This document shows, in pieces, positions 16,101-30,578 of a stretch of 64,000 nt of DNA. The position numbers and the translations under genes were made by a program. The notes below the pieces were generated by a model. It saw only the letters and a list, made by a program, of their open reading frames with translations. It was not told where the DNA came from and did not search any database. Each line of letters opens with the position of its first letter. Position 1 is the stretch's first letter. The stretch is taken from positions 42,545,040-42,609,039 of the forward strand of contig OX439130.1 in assembly GCA_949318235.1 (NCBI GenBank). Reading direction: 5' to 3'. The stretch comes from Ecdyonurus torrentis (taxonomy: Eukaryota; Arthropoda; Insecta; Ephemeroptera; Heptageniidae).

Positions 16101-18216
16101 TTATGATTACGTGGACCCACCACCACGTCCCAAACCTGCTGACAAGCCCACAGAAGAACCACCACTCCCCACAAAACCCAACCGTGCAGTGTTCGAAAAA
16201 CCTCGTCCACCTCCCCGCATCGCGCCTCCCGTACCTGTTAATGAAAGACAGAAGTTTGCCAGACCAGGAGGAGACTCTCTTGATGATAAACCAGAGAAAT
16301 CTCGAAACAAACAACGTCCCAGTGATTCTGAATATTACGACGATTATGACGACGCACTCGCTCCCCCACCTCCTCCACGTAAGAAACAAAAACCTCAGCC
16401 TGTAGAAGATGACTATGCAGTGGAGGAGGATTTTAAGAGAACGCCACCTCAGGGTGCAAATGGTCGGCCTTTACGTCGCAGAGGTCCCTCAAGACAGAGA
16501 CAAAGACCATATGACGATGATATGGATTATAGAGAGGAAACCAGAAGAAAGAGGCCTAACAGACGTCCTGATGATTATGACGATGAAGAAGATGAACCAC
16601 CAAGAAGAAAAAGACCCGGAAATTCTCGTCCCTCTGATGACACCACCTCTGCAGGCAGTATAAGGTCTAGGTCTCAGTACAAGCCTCAGTATGACGAGTA
16701 TGAGGAAGAGGATGCTCCAGCACGTGCACCATCCCGCAAGTCGAGCAAGACCACTACCACAACTACAACAACGACCCCGAGACCACGTGTCGTACCAACA
16801 AAAAGAACACGTACGTCAACTTCCTCTACAACCCCAGAACCTTTAGACGATGATTATTATTATGATGATTATCCAATCAAATCTGACGAAGTTGTTAATG
16901 TTAAACCTGCACAACAAGCTAATAAACCCAGCAGTGTAAAAGAAGAAATTAAAGATAATATACCAACTAGTAGTACCACTACAACTACTACAACTACAAC
17001 TCGTAAACCATTTATTCCAAGTAGAACAAAATCACCGTTAGATAAAGAAATAAATAGGTCTGCTTCAAGATTTCAATTTAAATCTTCTGAGGATACAGAC
17101 GATAAACAATTTGAATTTGTATTAGAAGATTATATTAAGCCAACAACAAGAGCACCTTTTATTCCTCGTTCTAAGCCACCTCCTCAAGCTGTTGCTGAAA
17201 CTACTCCTAAGCCAGAGGCTGCTATTGTGAAACCAGCAGGGTTCAGCAATTCACGTCAGAAAGCTCCTGCTCCCGTGCAGCCAACTCCCGAGTACGAGGA
17301 TGATTATTCAATTGAAACTACGGTAAAACCCGCTCCTCGACCTCAGTACTTAACTAGAGTCCCTGCAAGTAAACTCGCTCAAGCAACTGCCACTGAATCA
17401 AGTAGCAAGGAAGAAATATCATCACTGAGAACAAGCTCAAGAAATCAGTACAAAACAACAGAACCTAATTTCTCAAGTTATGATGAAATTAAACCAGCTA
17501 CAAGACCACCACAATATTCTCCACGTCCTAAAATACCTTCAATAGATTTTACCTCCCCTGGAGCTGAAGAGCAACGACCTCCTCAGCGTATTAAGCAAGG
17601 AACTCCTCCCTCTGATATTGCCAACAAGTTCCCCGCACCTCCACCAAGATCACGTTTACCCACGTCGTTCTTACCACGTGGGCTGAGTCCTGTCGGTGGG
17701 GCGAGATCCAAGGCCACCACTCCAGCTCCGTTACTGGATATTGAAGATGAGGAAGATGATGCTTTAAATGACGCTCTCCATCCTACTGGTTCTGATGCAT
17801 CATCCACTACAGCCTCACGTTACTCGCCTTTCCAATCTCGGTCCAGAGTCCCATCTCGTGGTCCTTCTACTTCATCTCGCTTCGGTGATGAAACTACTGC
17901 CGCTTCGCATTCAACGTACTCAAGCATTCCTCTGTATGATGATGAGGAAGACCCAGAGCCTTTACCTAGAGTAAGTGGTACATATAGAGATCCTTTTAGA
18001 GCCCAGGTACCTGTTCAATATGCTCCCTCAGCACTGGATAATTTTAGACAGGGTGCTGGAAATTACCGTGTTCCAACAGCGGCTCTCAGACCACAGCAGT
18101 TCCGTGAACCAGTTCGCAATGAGCGTAGACCTGCCGCTTCATCTTTGGTTCAATATGCGACTCAACAAGAACCCTCAACTTCATGGGGAGGAAGAGATTA
18201 CTTCTACGCGTACTAA
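3839..18216 (+). CDS. secreted chitin-binding (CBM14/peritrophin-A) protein with long disordered tail, CPAP1-like
   Basis: Exons 3839-3902, 12730-13079, 13754-13887, 15375-15582 and 16003-18216 join in frame to 989 aa. The start is the first ATG of an exon encoding a signal peptide (hydrophobic CLLLFILFS at residues 13-21). One CBM14 domain spans about residues 117-175: six cysteines (FKC, HKC, HHC, LC, FIC, VDC) in the peritrophin-A pattern that binds chitin through three disulfides. The rest, over 780 residues and mostly one 2.2-kb exon, is low complexity: RRRP-basic blocks, YYDDYDD acidic/tyrosine blocks, proline runs and two threonine runs encoded at about 16750-16780 and 16978-17002. One CBM14 domain in a secreted arthropod protein fits cuticular proteins analogous to peritrophins, class 1, probably in cuticle matrix. 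The tail resembles mucin or crosslinkable protein. Intron 1 is 8.8 kb. A possible poly-A signal (aataaa) is at 18243. The exact orthologue is not known. Confidence 0.88.
5108..5340. other. GC-richer open island inside the large first intron; nature unknown
   Basis: Within AT-rich intron DNA this roughly 230-base stretch is balanced in composition and stays open in one frame on each strand (97 codons forward, 68 reverse). Neither translation shows a domain I recognise and there is no splice-site pair that joins it in frame to the gene around it. It may be a fragment of a mobile element or a conserved non-coding block. No function is proposed. Confidence 0.3.
5711..5785. repeat. (GA)n microsatellite
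   Basis: About 74 bases of pure GA repeat in intron 1 of the chitin-binding gene. Confidence 0.95.
6803..6881. repeat. (CT)n microsatellite
   Basis: About 78 bases of pure CT repeat, about 1 kb from the GA tract and of opposite strand sense. The two tracts could pair in an intron transcript, but such tracts are common in arthropod genomes. Confidence 0.95.
9347..9413. repeat. compound TATG/TG/TA/AC microsatellite
   Basis: Successive tatg, tgtg, tata and acac tracts. The TG and AC parts are complementary, so the segment can fold on itself. Confidence 0.8.
14094..14876 (-). mobile_element. degraded Tc1/mariner-type transposon with terminal inverted repeats and TA target duplication
   Basis: The ends are inverted copies of cagggtgtttatttaaattt (about 24 bases identical, similarity continuing a little further), flanked on both sides by TA (14092-14093 and 14877-14878), the mariner target duplication. 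The interior, read leftwards, holds transposase-like remains (see the next entry). The 783-bp length is well short of a full mariner-type element, so it is an internally deleted, non-autonomous copy. It sits in the intron between the CBM14 exon and the 15375 exon of the chitin-binding gene. Confidence 0.8.
14380..14640 (-). pseudogene. remnant of mariner-superfamily transposase (C-terminal part)
   Basis: On the minus strand 14611-14571 reads WAPRSPDLTPPDFF, matching the block around the last catalytic aspartate of an arthropod mariner-related transposase group (consensus of the type W-RSPDLTPLDFFLWG). Downstream the homologous frame breaks: the reading frame shifts near the poly-T run encoding FF, and no transposase N-terminus is present. 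It cannot encode an active enzyme. The assignment rests on the motif plus the mariner-like ends of the surrounding element. Confidence 0.7.
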
Positions 18217-18942
18217 ATATAACATCAATCAACAATCAATATAATAAACTGTGACGTCACTTATACTGCAGTAATCATGGCTTAAACTTTTATGTGATAT
18301 GTAATTTTTAAAATAATATTATAAAGCCATGTGTTAGCTTTTTGATATACTTTTGTAAGGGAAAAAAAATCATAAAATAGTTTTAAAAGTTAAATACTCA
18401 ATGTTCAATTTTATTTATATTTAAAATGTATAGAAATTTATATATGTAAAGTAATTATTCGTATTTGAAAGCTTATAATTATAATGTATGAGATAGTAAA
18501 AGTAGACAAACATTTTGACTTTTTTATTCTGTTAATTGCCACAGCAAAAGTTTTTGTCACTCTTTATGTTTACTCTCTACTTTGATTATGCATTATTATA
18601 TTTTTTCTAAAGTATAATTAATATAAAAATTAAAATGAGAATATAATTTGACTTAATTTTTTTAATTATAAATATTGCTATATATAGATAGATTTAGGGG
18701 CAGTTTAATTTAAAAATATCTGACTTAATTAATCGTGTCTTGTATCATAGAAGAAAAGTGACGTCAAAAAGATGGACTGTGAAGTGCAAAATAATAATCA
18801 CTCCCTCATGAGAAGAGATTTAATTTAACTAAGTGAGGAACTGATAATAATGAAAAACAAAAAAATAGACTGTTTTTTTCCTTTGTAATTGAGAGAACCA
18901 ATATGTAAAATGTTACGCTAACGTAATACAGAAAAAACTTAT

Positions 18943-18949
18943 TATATAT

Positions 18950-19047
<98 letters not shown>

Positions 19048-19048
19048 G

Positions 19049-19131
<83 letters not shown>
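18943..19131. repeat. (AT)n microsatellite with a short TATATG block
   Basis: Nearly 190 bases of AT repeat, interrupted by single base changes and by a few tatatg units near 19041-19062. Confidence 0.95.
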
Positions 19132-19136
<5 letters not shown>

Positions 19137-19699
19137 TATTAAGCTGTGTGTCTTCAATTTATGTTGTCTTTTTTTGTAAATAAAAATAGAAAGAAATTTT
19201 TTAATATTCCATTCTTCTCCCAAGTGTGGTGTGTGCAATTTTGATGTAATAATAAATTTCATTTTATTTAATTAATATAATAAATAAATATTTGTTTTCT
19301 TTTTAATAATTATTTGATACCCTTTTTCCAATATATGGGAACTTTTTTTTTTCAATACTTGTTTTATATCACTTAAATATACAGTATTATAGGTATGTAT
19401 AAATTCAAAGTATACCCCTAAACAAATAATAATAAAAAACTTTCCAATTTTTATTTAACAAATTTTCAATTTGCTTTAAAATATGAATGAAAAAATACAA
19501 AAATTCCTATTTTATTATAAATTATTTTTGAGAAATTTAAATTAATATTTTAACTTAAAAGCATGAAATTAAAATGTCATAAAATTATTATTATTATTTC
19601 ATATTTGAAAGTTTATTTTTTTTTTTTAAAAAGTTTTTTTAATGAAAGTTAAAATTTGTTACAATTTTATTCTATAAAGTGTGAGTAGAGAGTTATTAA

Positions 19700-20007
19700 A
19701 GGCGTAGAACACCTTGAACAAAAAAGTTGCGTAATATCCTAACAAACCTGAAAATCAACGTTGATTTGGACGGAGTCATTGATTTCTAATTTAATTTCCA
19801 TTCACAAAATGCCGCTGCCGGTCACTGACGTCACAGCTCGCCTGGTCCACTCGCAAGTAAACCGGGCGAGCTGTGACGTCAGTGACCGGCAGCGGCATTT
19901 TGTGAATGGAAAATAAATTAGAAATCAATGACTCCAGCCAAATCCACGTTGATTTTCAGGTTTGTTAGGATATTACGCAACTTTTTTGTTAAAGGTGTTC
20001 TACGCCT
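19700..20007. mobile_element. 308-bp palindromic MITE, TTAA-flanked (family A, copy 1)
   Basis: The copy begins aggcgtagaacacctt and ends with its complement, flanked by TTAA at 19696-19699 and 20008-20011. The entire element is one long inverted repeat with a short centre near 19850. Each arm carries a tgacgtca palindrome (19826-19833 and 19874-19881). It has no coding capacity. A copy of identical length lies at 44432-44739 and a broken one starts at 30579. A TTAA duplication is known for piggyBac-type transposition, but the ends do not start CCC, so superfamily is open. Confidence 0.85.
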
Positions 20008-20757
20008 TTAAGGTTCACAAATTTATATTTATTGTTGTTATTAAATTTTACTACACACTTTTAACATGTAAAAATTCAATATGATACAAAATCAAAAATA
20101 GTATACATACGCGATTATGTATACAAGGCAATGTTAAAACTTTAGTTTTCTATGCATTATTTGATTAAAGATTAGGTTTGTAACATATATATTTTTGGAA
20201 CATTTTATTGCCACGGTGAATTGATTTCTGCAGTGAAAGCGTTATTATTCTTTAGTTGTTTAGCCTGACTACACACAACTTTCTCACTTGGTTAACAACG
20301 TATGTAATTGCCAATAACATATTCTACATATTTTAATTGGGATTAAAAAATAATAAGGATAAAACGGTACAAAAATGTAAGAATTTTTATTTTTAATATA
20401 TATAAATATCCATTTTTTTCTTAACTATATTATATCTACAAACTAAAATAAATAAATTGAAATAAATAACATAACCAATACAAATTATATGCTTACAGAA
20501 TATTAATAAATAATATGAATATGATATTGAATATTTAAAAATATAAAAAAGTAAAATAGATTACTGTAATTAATTAATTTAGCCTTTTATTTTTATTATT
20601 CTTTTTGCTGCAGAAAAAAAGAAACATGTAAGCATAATTGACTATTTTATGCATTAAGTTAGTATTTTTTTTCTGAAAATATTAAAAAAATGATATAGAC
20701 CTCTGTAATAAATTAAATAACTTTATGGCAAATTTGAGTATATTATATGAATTTACA

Positions 20758-22488
20758 CTATGATTGGTTATTAGGCAAAAGAATAATTGGATCATTTTTC
20801 TTATTGTTTGGTTTTGGTACTAAAATAATATCTCCGTTTTGTTTATTATTTACTTTTGACGGTTTACGAACTGCTGCAGCTACGACTCGTCTGACGGGTT
20901 TTTGTGCCATGAAGACACGATCGTGCGCGGTGAGATGCTCAGCAGGTTGAGGATCGAATTGGTAAGACTGTTGCAGTTGATGCAGCAGATGAGGGTGCAT
21001 GAAGGCTTGGTGGGGATCAGTTAATGCATGATGAACCTCTTCTTCCTCATGGTGCTCAGGTAGCTGGTGAATTTGAAATACCTTGACGACAGGAGGAGGT
21101 GTATGCTTGTACGCTTGTTTCACCTGCATGATTAATCTTGCTATTGAAATCAGAAGCCCGAGGATTGTGAATGAAAAAGATTTAAGTTGAATCAAAGTTG
21201 AGAATCCTGTTCCAATTGCCATTAGAGATGCTTTTAACATCATGATTACAGAAATGAGATGACCCATACCATGGTGACCACCTTGGCCCACCCCTCCGTG
21301 ACCTCCCTTTTTCCGACCTGTAATGATAAAGAGCAAATTATAGGTTATTTGCAGTATGAATAAATTTAATGCTATAATAATATAAGCAAAATAATTTCAA
21401 TATATAAATAACTAGTTTGTAAATAACGTAGTATGCTCTTAAAATATTTTAACAAATTTGCCACTGTTTTCAGGATTTGATGGTGAATTTTTAAAATTAC
21501 AATAAGCAATATTTAATCAAATAAATGATTTTTTTTCTTAAATAAGTTCAAAAAATTATATATTTTTGCAAGATGCACAATAAGGTTATTCTTTTATATT
21601 ATATTGTTATGTTTAAAAAAAACTGCTGTCTGGAAATAGCAAACCACTTTACTATAAAATATAGCAATTAATAATTATGCTGATTTAATTTGTGCATAAA
21701 AAAAGCAATGAAGTTATTCATCATTTTAATGACATTGTATTGTGTTTTTATTACTTCATTGTAATATCAAAGGCATCAATACAAATCGTACAGATAGTCG
21801 ATTCCGTATAAGATTTTTTTTTTTTTTTTTTACGAGCAATCATAGAAGTATGCATGTTAAAAACTGTAATTAAAAGTGTAATTAAATTCATACTAAAGAA
21901 ATCTTTACAATATTTTAACAATATATTACATTACATTGAAACACGTACGTGATATTTATAATTACTGATAATTATGGCATGGTGATGAACAGTTATATAA
22001 GTAAAGTACTTGCCAGACACCGTGAGTTGCGTGGCAGCGAGGTCAAGAGCTCGAGTGCCCCGTAGCACAAGGGCACGACGTTCCTCCTCACTCTCGGAGA
22101 AAAATATCGCGGAGACTCCATCGACTAAAGCCTCGGCAAGTTGTTCTAATAAGGACTGACCAGGGAGTTGTCCACCTCCCGTAGTTTCCTCATTGTTCTC
22201 TTGGTCTAGGTCCGAGTCTTTCTCCACATGATCTGTTTCGTCACTCTCACCCTCTTTGCTTTCAACCTCAAGGTCCCCGCTCTAGAGCATAAGTTTAAAT
22301 TAAATAGAAATAATTATATTACATCATCGTTTCATCGTTTATTAAAAAAATGAACATTGAAACGGCGAGATCTAAAATTTCGACAATCATGCACTCTTGC
22401 TTTACACGAAACACGAATAGACTTATAAATTATTAAATTATTATTGATTCTATATATAGAATTATAAAATATGACGAAATATCTGGTA

Positions 22489-22522
<34 letters not shown>

Positions 22523-22792
22523 ACATAACATGTTTAAAAGTGAACAATATTTTTTTAAATTGTTATTATCATATTTTACCATGAATATAATCTTTACTTT
22601 ATTTATTTACTATATTATTTCATATTGCTTGCAATATTATATATTATATTATATATATCATATAAAATATAATATCTATACAATTTAATTCATATAAGCA
22701 GATTAATATATTTTTATAATTTTTACCTTATGCTATATTATAATGCTTATTTTACTTTTGTTAATACTTTATACATGTGTGTGTGTATATAA

Positions 22793-22868
<76 letters not shown>

Positions 22869-24029
22869 GCTCACACACATTATATTATATCAAAGTTGAG
22901 AATCCTGTTCCAATTGCCATTAGAGATGCTTTTAACATCATGATAAGAAATAAGATGACCCATAATATGATGAACCACCATACATAAATAATATATATAC
23001 GCAAATAAAGCTTTCATTATTTTATTTTGTTGAAAGAAAGACTGACAAAAAGTTACAAAATATAGTCATGTCATATGCCTATTACAATTCTACGTTTTCA
23101 AGTAATAAGTTTTTTAAATTAAATATTTGCAAGTACTTGTAGGATGAAAAAAAAAATATATATATATATATATATATGACCACAGCTATCTAAATATGGG
23201 GATAACATTTTGAATATGATTTTATTCTCAACGGTGAATTTGAAAGATAAATAAAATTAATACATAACGGAATACATAATACATTACAACATCATTTCCA
23301 TTTTTAGACGTTGAACACTACAACGGAAATGTGTAAAATGTATTTAATCAATATCATATTACAAAACTGCCATCAGAATGTAAATTGTTAGTAGTTAAAG
23401 TTTGATACACAAAATATAGTATTAAAAATATGTTCAAAAAGAATAAATAAATTTTAATAAAAAATAGTCTATACATATATAAATATTATATTTCCATGAC
23501 AAACTATAATATGTACATTTCTTATATGCGTGCTATGCAGAAATAGGCAGATATGCAATTAAAATTTTTGTTGTAGGATGTTAAATAATTAGTAAAAAAA
23601 AATAAAATAATAATAAACAAGATGACAATTAACAATTTATTCCTCATTATGCAAATTTACCTGAGTATTGCTTTCTTCTACAGTCCCCATTTTAAACCAC
23701 AGTCTAATTGCTCGCATGGTTTTCACCTGCACACAAGTCCAGTCTGCCGAAAGAACGCATTCCAAGACAGAACGGACTGCAATTGGAGTATCTGAGGATT
23801 CTGTTTCGCGAGACTCAAGAGGCAGATCTTTTGATGTCTTAACGTCAGTTTTAGTTACATTATCTTTCTCGAGATTTACGTAAGAAAAGTTACTTTCTTC
23901 ATGGGGTGATTTCACGTCAATTTCAGAAGCCACCTTTCCTTCATGTTCAACCTGACTTTCGCGTGCGATGTCACGCGCACTAACAACACACAAGACACAT
24001 AACATACACAGCCACCGCACTCGTGCCAT
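20758..24029 (-). CDS. Osiris-family (DUF1676) secreted/membrane protein
   Basis: Exons on the minus strand 24029-23661, 22281-22014 and 21317-20758 join in frame to 398 aa. A signal peptide starts the protein (WLCMLCVLCVVSA, residues 6-18). Residues about 98-113 contain the two-cysteine region typical of Osiris proteins (ECVLSADWTCVQ). The second exon is acidic, then carries an ELAEALVDGVSAIFF-like amphipathic segment. After a short basic/glycine/histidine stretch (GRKKGGHGG) comes a hydrophobic segment (roughly residues 230-270) and a His/Pro-rich tail. This order matches DUF1676 proteins, an insect family linked to cuticle and endosomal trafficking. Which Osiris number it is cannot be told. 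The second intron uses a GC donor (tctg|gcaagt); only that junction keeps the frame. The partial exon copy at 22890-22979 lies in the first intron. Confidence 0.82.
22794..22865. repeat. (AT)n microsatellite
   Basis: About 70 bases of AT repeat in intron 1 of the Osiris-like gene, directly beside the duplicated exon fragment. Confidence 0.9.
22890..22979 (-). pseudogene. duplicated fragment of Osiris-like exon 3 inside intron 1
   Basis: About 90 bases repeat 21192-21282, the part of exon 3 encoding the Met/Leu-rich hydrophobic segment. The first 50-odd bases are identical and the rest has scattered changes and a net two-base deletion (gattacag against gataag) that shifts the frame. It has no matching splice sites and lies in the same orientation as the source, right next to an (AT)n tract. 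It is a dead partial exon duplicate. Confidence 0.85.
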
Positions 24030-24654
24030 TCTTGAAACAAAATGATCTTTGAATGACTATCTGAGGAACTATTACAACCTTACATTTCAACACCCCCACT
24101 GCTAGTTATATTTTCTAGCTAAAAAGCTAGTCGTACCACTAACCTAAAGCAAGATGCATTATAAGATTCTATTAACGGGAAAGACTGCTTATACTTATAG
24201 CTTAGTACACCTATATTATATTGCTATTTAGTTATTATTCTGCAAAATACACGCAAGATGCACTCTTTTATTTAAAAAAGGAGATTGTATCTTGTAGAAT
24301 ACTGGTGATACAGGTTTTATATCAGGGGATATATATATAAAATTATAAATAAACAAATCCTGTTCTTTTTTTAATCCAATTTCTCCAAGAAAATTCCCCG
24401 ACTTTGGTTGACACTTGACACGTGTGAGAGCAAACATATCCAAAATCAAATTTATTGAGTTTTAATAAATTTTAAATATATACATATATTAAATCTATTG
24501 AACCTGCGTATGTATATGATTACGATTTATTTTATTTATTTATGTAAATGGTTTTATGAATTATGATGATATGGCCGGATGTTTAATTTTTGGTAGATCA
24601 GGTAAAATACAAGCTAAAAGATATAGTTTACTTTAAGCCATAACAGTGCTGCTA

Positions 24655-24970
24655 AAAAATGATTCGGATTAAACAATTTATCCGTTGTGTTGTATACGGA
24701 TTATTGGAATCAATTAAAGTAATCCTAATAATTGAGAAAAAAAAATGCGGATCGGAATCTGATTTTAGGAGCTTTCCTGCCCGCATAGTGATTTTTTTCC
24801 TCCAATTATTTTATTGTTGTTGTTTTTTAAACATTATTTGCTATTGATCCGTATGCGTATGCGTATGATCCGATATGCGTAAGCAATCCGGAAACAAAAT
24901 ATGTCAGTGAAATCCGTATTGCTTGATCCAGATAATCCGTAATCGGGATTAAAAAATAATCCGGATAAAA
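24655..24970. mobile_element. possible non-autonomous DNA element with subterminal ATCCG repeats
   Basis: The left part carries cggatt/cggaat motifs and the right part carries several atccg motifs (gatccgtatg, aatccgtatt, aatccgtaat, aatccggata), i.e. the same short motif in opposite senses towards each end, around a low-complexity middle. This is how subterminal transposase-binding repeats of hAT and related elements are arranged. Exact ends and a target duplication could not be fixed. Confidence 0.35.
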
Positions 24971-26049
24971 TTTCTATGTTGAAAAAAAGTTAATAGTTAG
25001 TTGCATAATATCCAATCACCATACTAAGGCAACGGGGACGAGTTATCAATACAATATTTCATTTAAAATATATAGTGACTTTGCACGTATGTCTTGTAAC
25101 AATCCTCATTTAAAATTTTCTATATCCACGGTGCAGAAAAACATAAGAACCTCGCAATGCTATATAATAAGGGTATAGGGATCACTGTCTCTCTATAATT
25201 TTCCCGCGCCGCTTATGGCTTTTTTTTATATACAGTATATAGTGTGGTATAAGCTCCATTAATTGAATGTTCATGCAATATCTAATCAAATTTATTGCTT
25301 AATGACAACTATTATTTCTTCATGATGATGAACAGGACATTTGCAATGTATTGAACTGCATGCAAATATCATTTCAATATTAAATTTTCATATGCAAAAA
25401 AGAAGAACAAAAATGCATACATAATTTTGCTCCATGTTTACAGACACCATAGCATGCGTATTATTATTATCTTTTCAAAATTCGCACAGACAATTTTTAA
25501 GTGCTCTACATATTATTATACTCGTCATACTGGGTCATTTCCGCGAGTTCACTTGGAATGCAGTTATATATTTTATATATGAAGGCGCGATGTTATTCCC
25601 TCTTTATAAGCTGCACCTATGGCAGAGGCGAGTTTTGCATTTCAATAAATTGCAGCTATATACACTCAATTAAAAACAGCTTCATAGTATTTAAATTATG
25701 GAGAATAACATAGATTTCTTTTTAACTGCACCAAATCTATGCATAATATATTCAATGCCGTAATGAAAATCTATTGATTTGCTTTAATCCATATATTATT
25801 TGCTGGATTTACATATAAATTTTATTTTTTTGGAATTATATATGTACGCGCATTAAAAAAAAACATATAATGATCGCTTTTTATTTCATATTTATTATTA
25901 TTTTGTCTAGTATATATATATAATAGTTTATATACATTTAATCAATTTATAAAGAGCTTATTATTTATAACTTCTCATAAAATTGGATTTGCGGTTCGAT
26001 CTGCTGAGGGACAAAAAAGTTTTAAAACTTTTTTTCCCTCTCAAAATTG

Positions 26050-26070
26050 ACGGTCGTCCAATCAGCTGCC
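26050..26070 (+). promoter_or_regulatory. CCAAT-type motif upstream of SQOR
   Basis: A ccaatcagctg motif lies about 310 bases before the SQOR start codon, inside the only GC-richer island of this intergenic region. This is inference from motif and position only. Confidence 0.25.
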
Positions 26071-26370
26071 ACTTTGCCGCGAATGTCCTTGAGGTGACTT
26101 TTGGGGCACACCCACCTGTTTATGTTTATGTTCGCATGGTTCGCATGGATTTTTGCACGTCTACCGACTACCAAGAACCTAATCAAGCACTGACAGCCAC
26201 TAAAGGAGCTATAAGCACTTATCTTAATTAAATCGTAAACCATATCTACTTGGTGAGTAAAGCGCATGATCCGTAATATAATATTAAGTTGTTTTTCACT
26301 CGCTCGTTTTTGATATCATTCGTGGACTCCTACATACATATAGTGACATTTTGGACCCTGAGGCATTAAG

Positions 26371-29245
<2,875 letters not shown>

Positions 29246-29634
29246 AAGGAGCTCCTGATTTTTGTGCTTTTTTTTTTTTTTTTTTTTTAAGAACAGATCT
29301 TATTTTATTTAGGATTTAATCCAATATACTAGTTACCTCTTCTTCATTTTACCTTTAAAGAAAGGATGTAAACAAAACTAGCCGTTACAGCCTTTTATTA
29401 ATAACAAAATAAATTTTACTTTAGAAAAGTTAGAATTTTTTTTTTTTTTTTTTTTTTCAAAATAATAATAATAATGAAAGCTCATCCAAGCTTAAATTTT
29501 CTATGCTAACTTAGCAAAGGACATTATTTTAATATGATTTAGGCTTGTGCCTCGTGCTGGTTTCCTGTTTATGCTTTTCTTTAATTTATCGTCCGCTCAA
29601 AATACACTTGTCGTATATATATAAATGCATATAT

Positions 29635-29672
<38 letters not shown>

Positions 29673-30578
29673 GAGGAATTTTCTATGTAAACTGCATAGC
29701 ATACTCTAACAAGACAAGTATAACTCAATTTCCTGTGACATTTTTTTTTTTTTTTTTTTTTTTTGCTTGTACAACAAGTATTCCGAGCCAACGTTATGGG
29801 ATATTTCATATTTGTCTTAGCTTATCCCTCTTTATTATACCCCTTTAAGACTTATATTTGTTCATATGGTGCAATATTTTAAATGTGCAATATACAGCAT
29901 TTGATTGCATGAACTCTCCATTAATATTAAATTAGCATGCAAATCTTATTATGTGATGCAAATATTGTTCTGTGTGAACAGAGGCCACATGATTATGTAC
30001 TTATACAAGCATATAATGTCATCAGCTTAAAGTTTAAACCTTGTATCTAAAAAAAAAAAAAAAAAAAAGGGAGTCTTAACTGTTTATACAAGAGATAATG
30101 TTGATGTTTTTTCTCCTTCCTCTTTTTCTTTTTGAGATACAAGGTTTACGCTGTAAGTGGACGATAAATGTGAATGCATTTTACAATAGACATAATTATA
30201 AAGCCTCACATATATCATAGATCTGTGATTGATTTTATCAGTAATTAGTTTTTTAGAATCTGTATTTTGTTTTGTATAAACAGGTATATATTTGATATGG
30301 TATGTAATTGTAAGTTTTTTCTTTTACTTTTAAATTATACATATTTTTATAAAATAAAATAATCTGGATAGGAGAAAAAAGTATATGGAGTATGATCATC
30401 ACATAAGATTATATAATCTTAGCTGTGTAAAATTAATTTCTTTGAATCCAAATCTTTAAAATGTAAAGTTATTATGATATTATGCTAAATGCACTCTATC
30501 ATTGCATGAATAATAAATGTAACAAATATTGAACAAGTCTAATATGTATTCATATGATATTATATGTAATTAGAGTAA

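Larger units (their letters stand above)
18217..20757. other. intergenic region between chitin-binding gene and Osiris-like gene
   Basis: It contains the 3' flank of the chitin-binding gene, a long imperfect (AT)n tract at 18943-19131 and one 308-bp palindromic MITE at 19700-20007. No coding exon was seen. The two genes point towards each other, so both 3' ends lie here. Confidence 0.7.
24030..26370. other. intergenic region between divergent Osiris-like and SQOR genes
   Basis: The two genes start on opposite strands at its ends, so it should hold both promoters. A segment at about 24655-24970 has repeated ATCCG motifs in opposite senses near its two ends (see the mobile-element entry). About 25983-26260 is less AT-rich and contains a CCAAT-type motif (gtccaatcagctgcc near 26056), plausible for the SQOR promoter. 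No coding exon was seen. Confidence 0.6.

Noticed and set aside
15864..16389. Minus-strand frames opposite the chitin-binding exon
   Set aside because: They are shadows of the biased Pro/Arg/Asp codon use of the plus-strand exon, with no independent start, motif or splice context.
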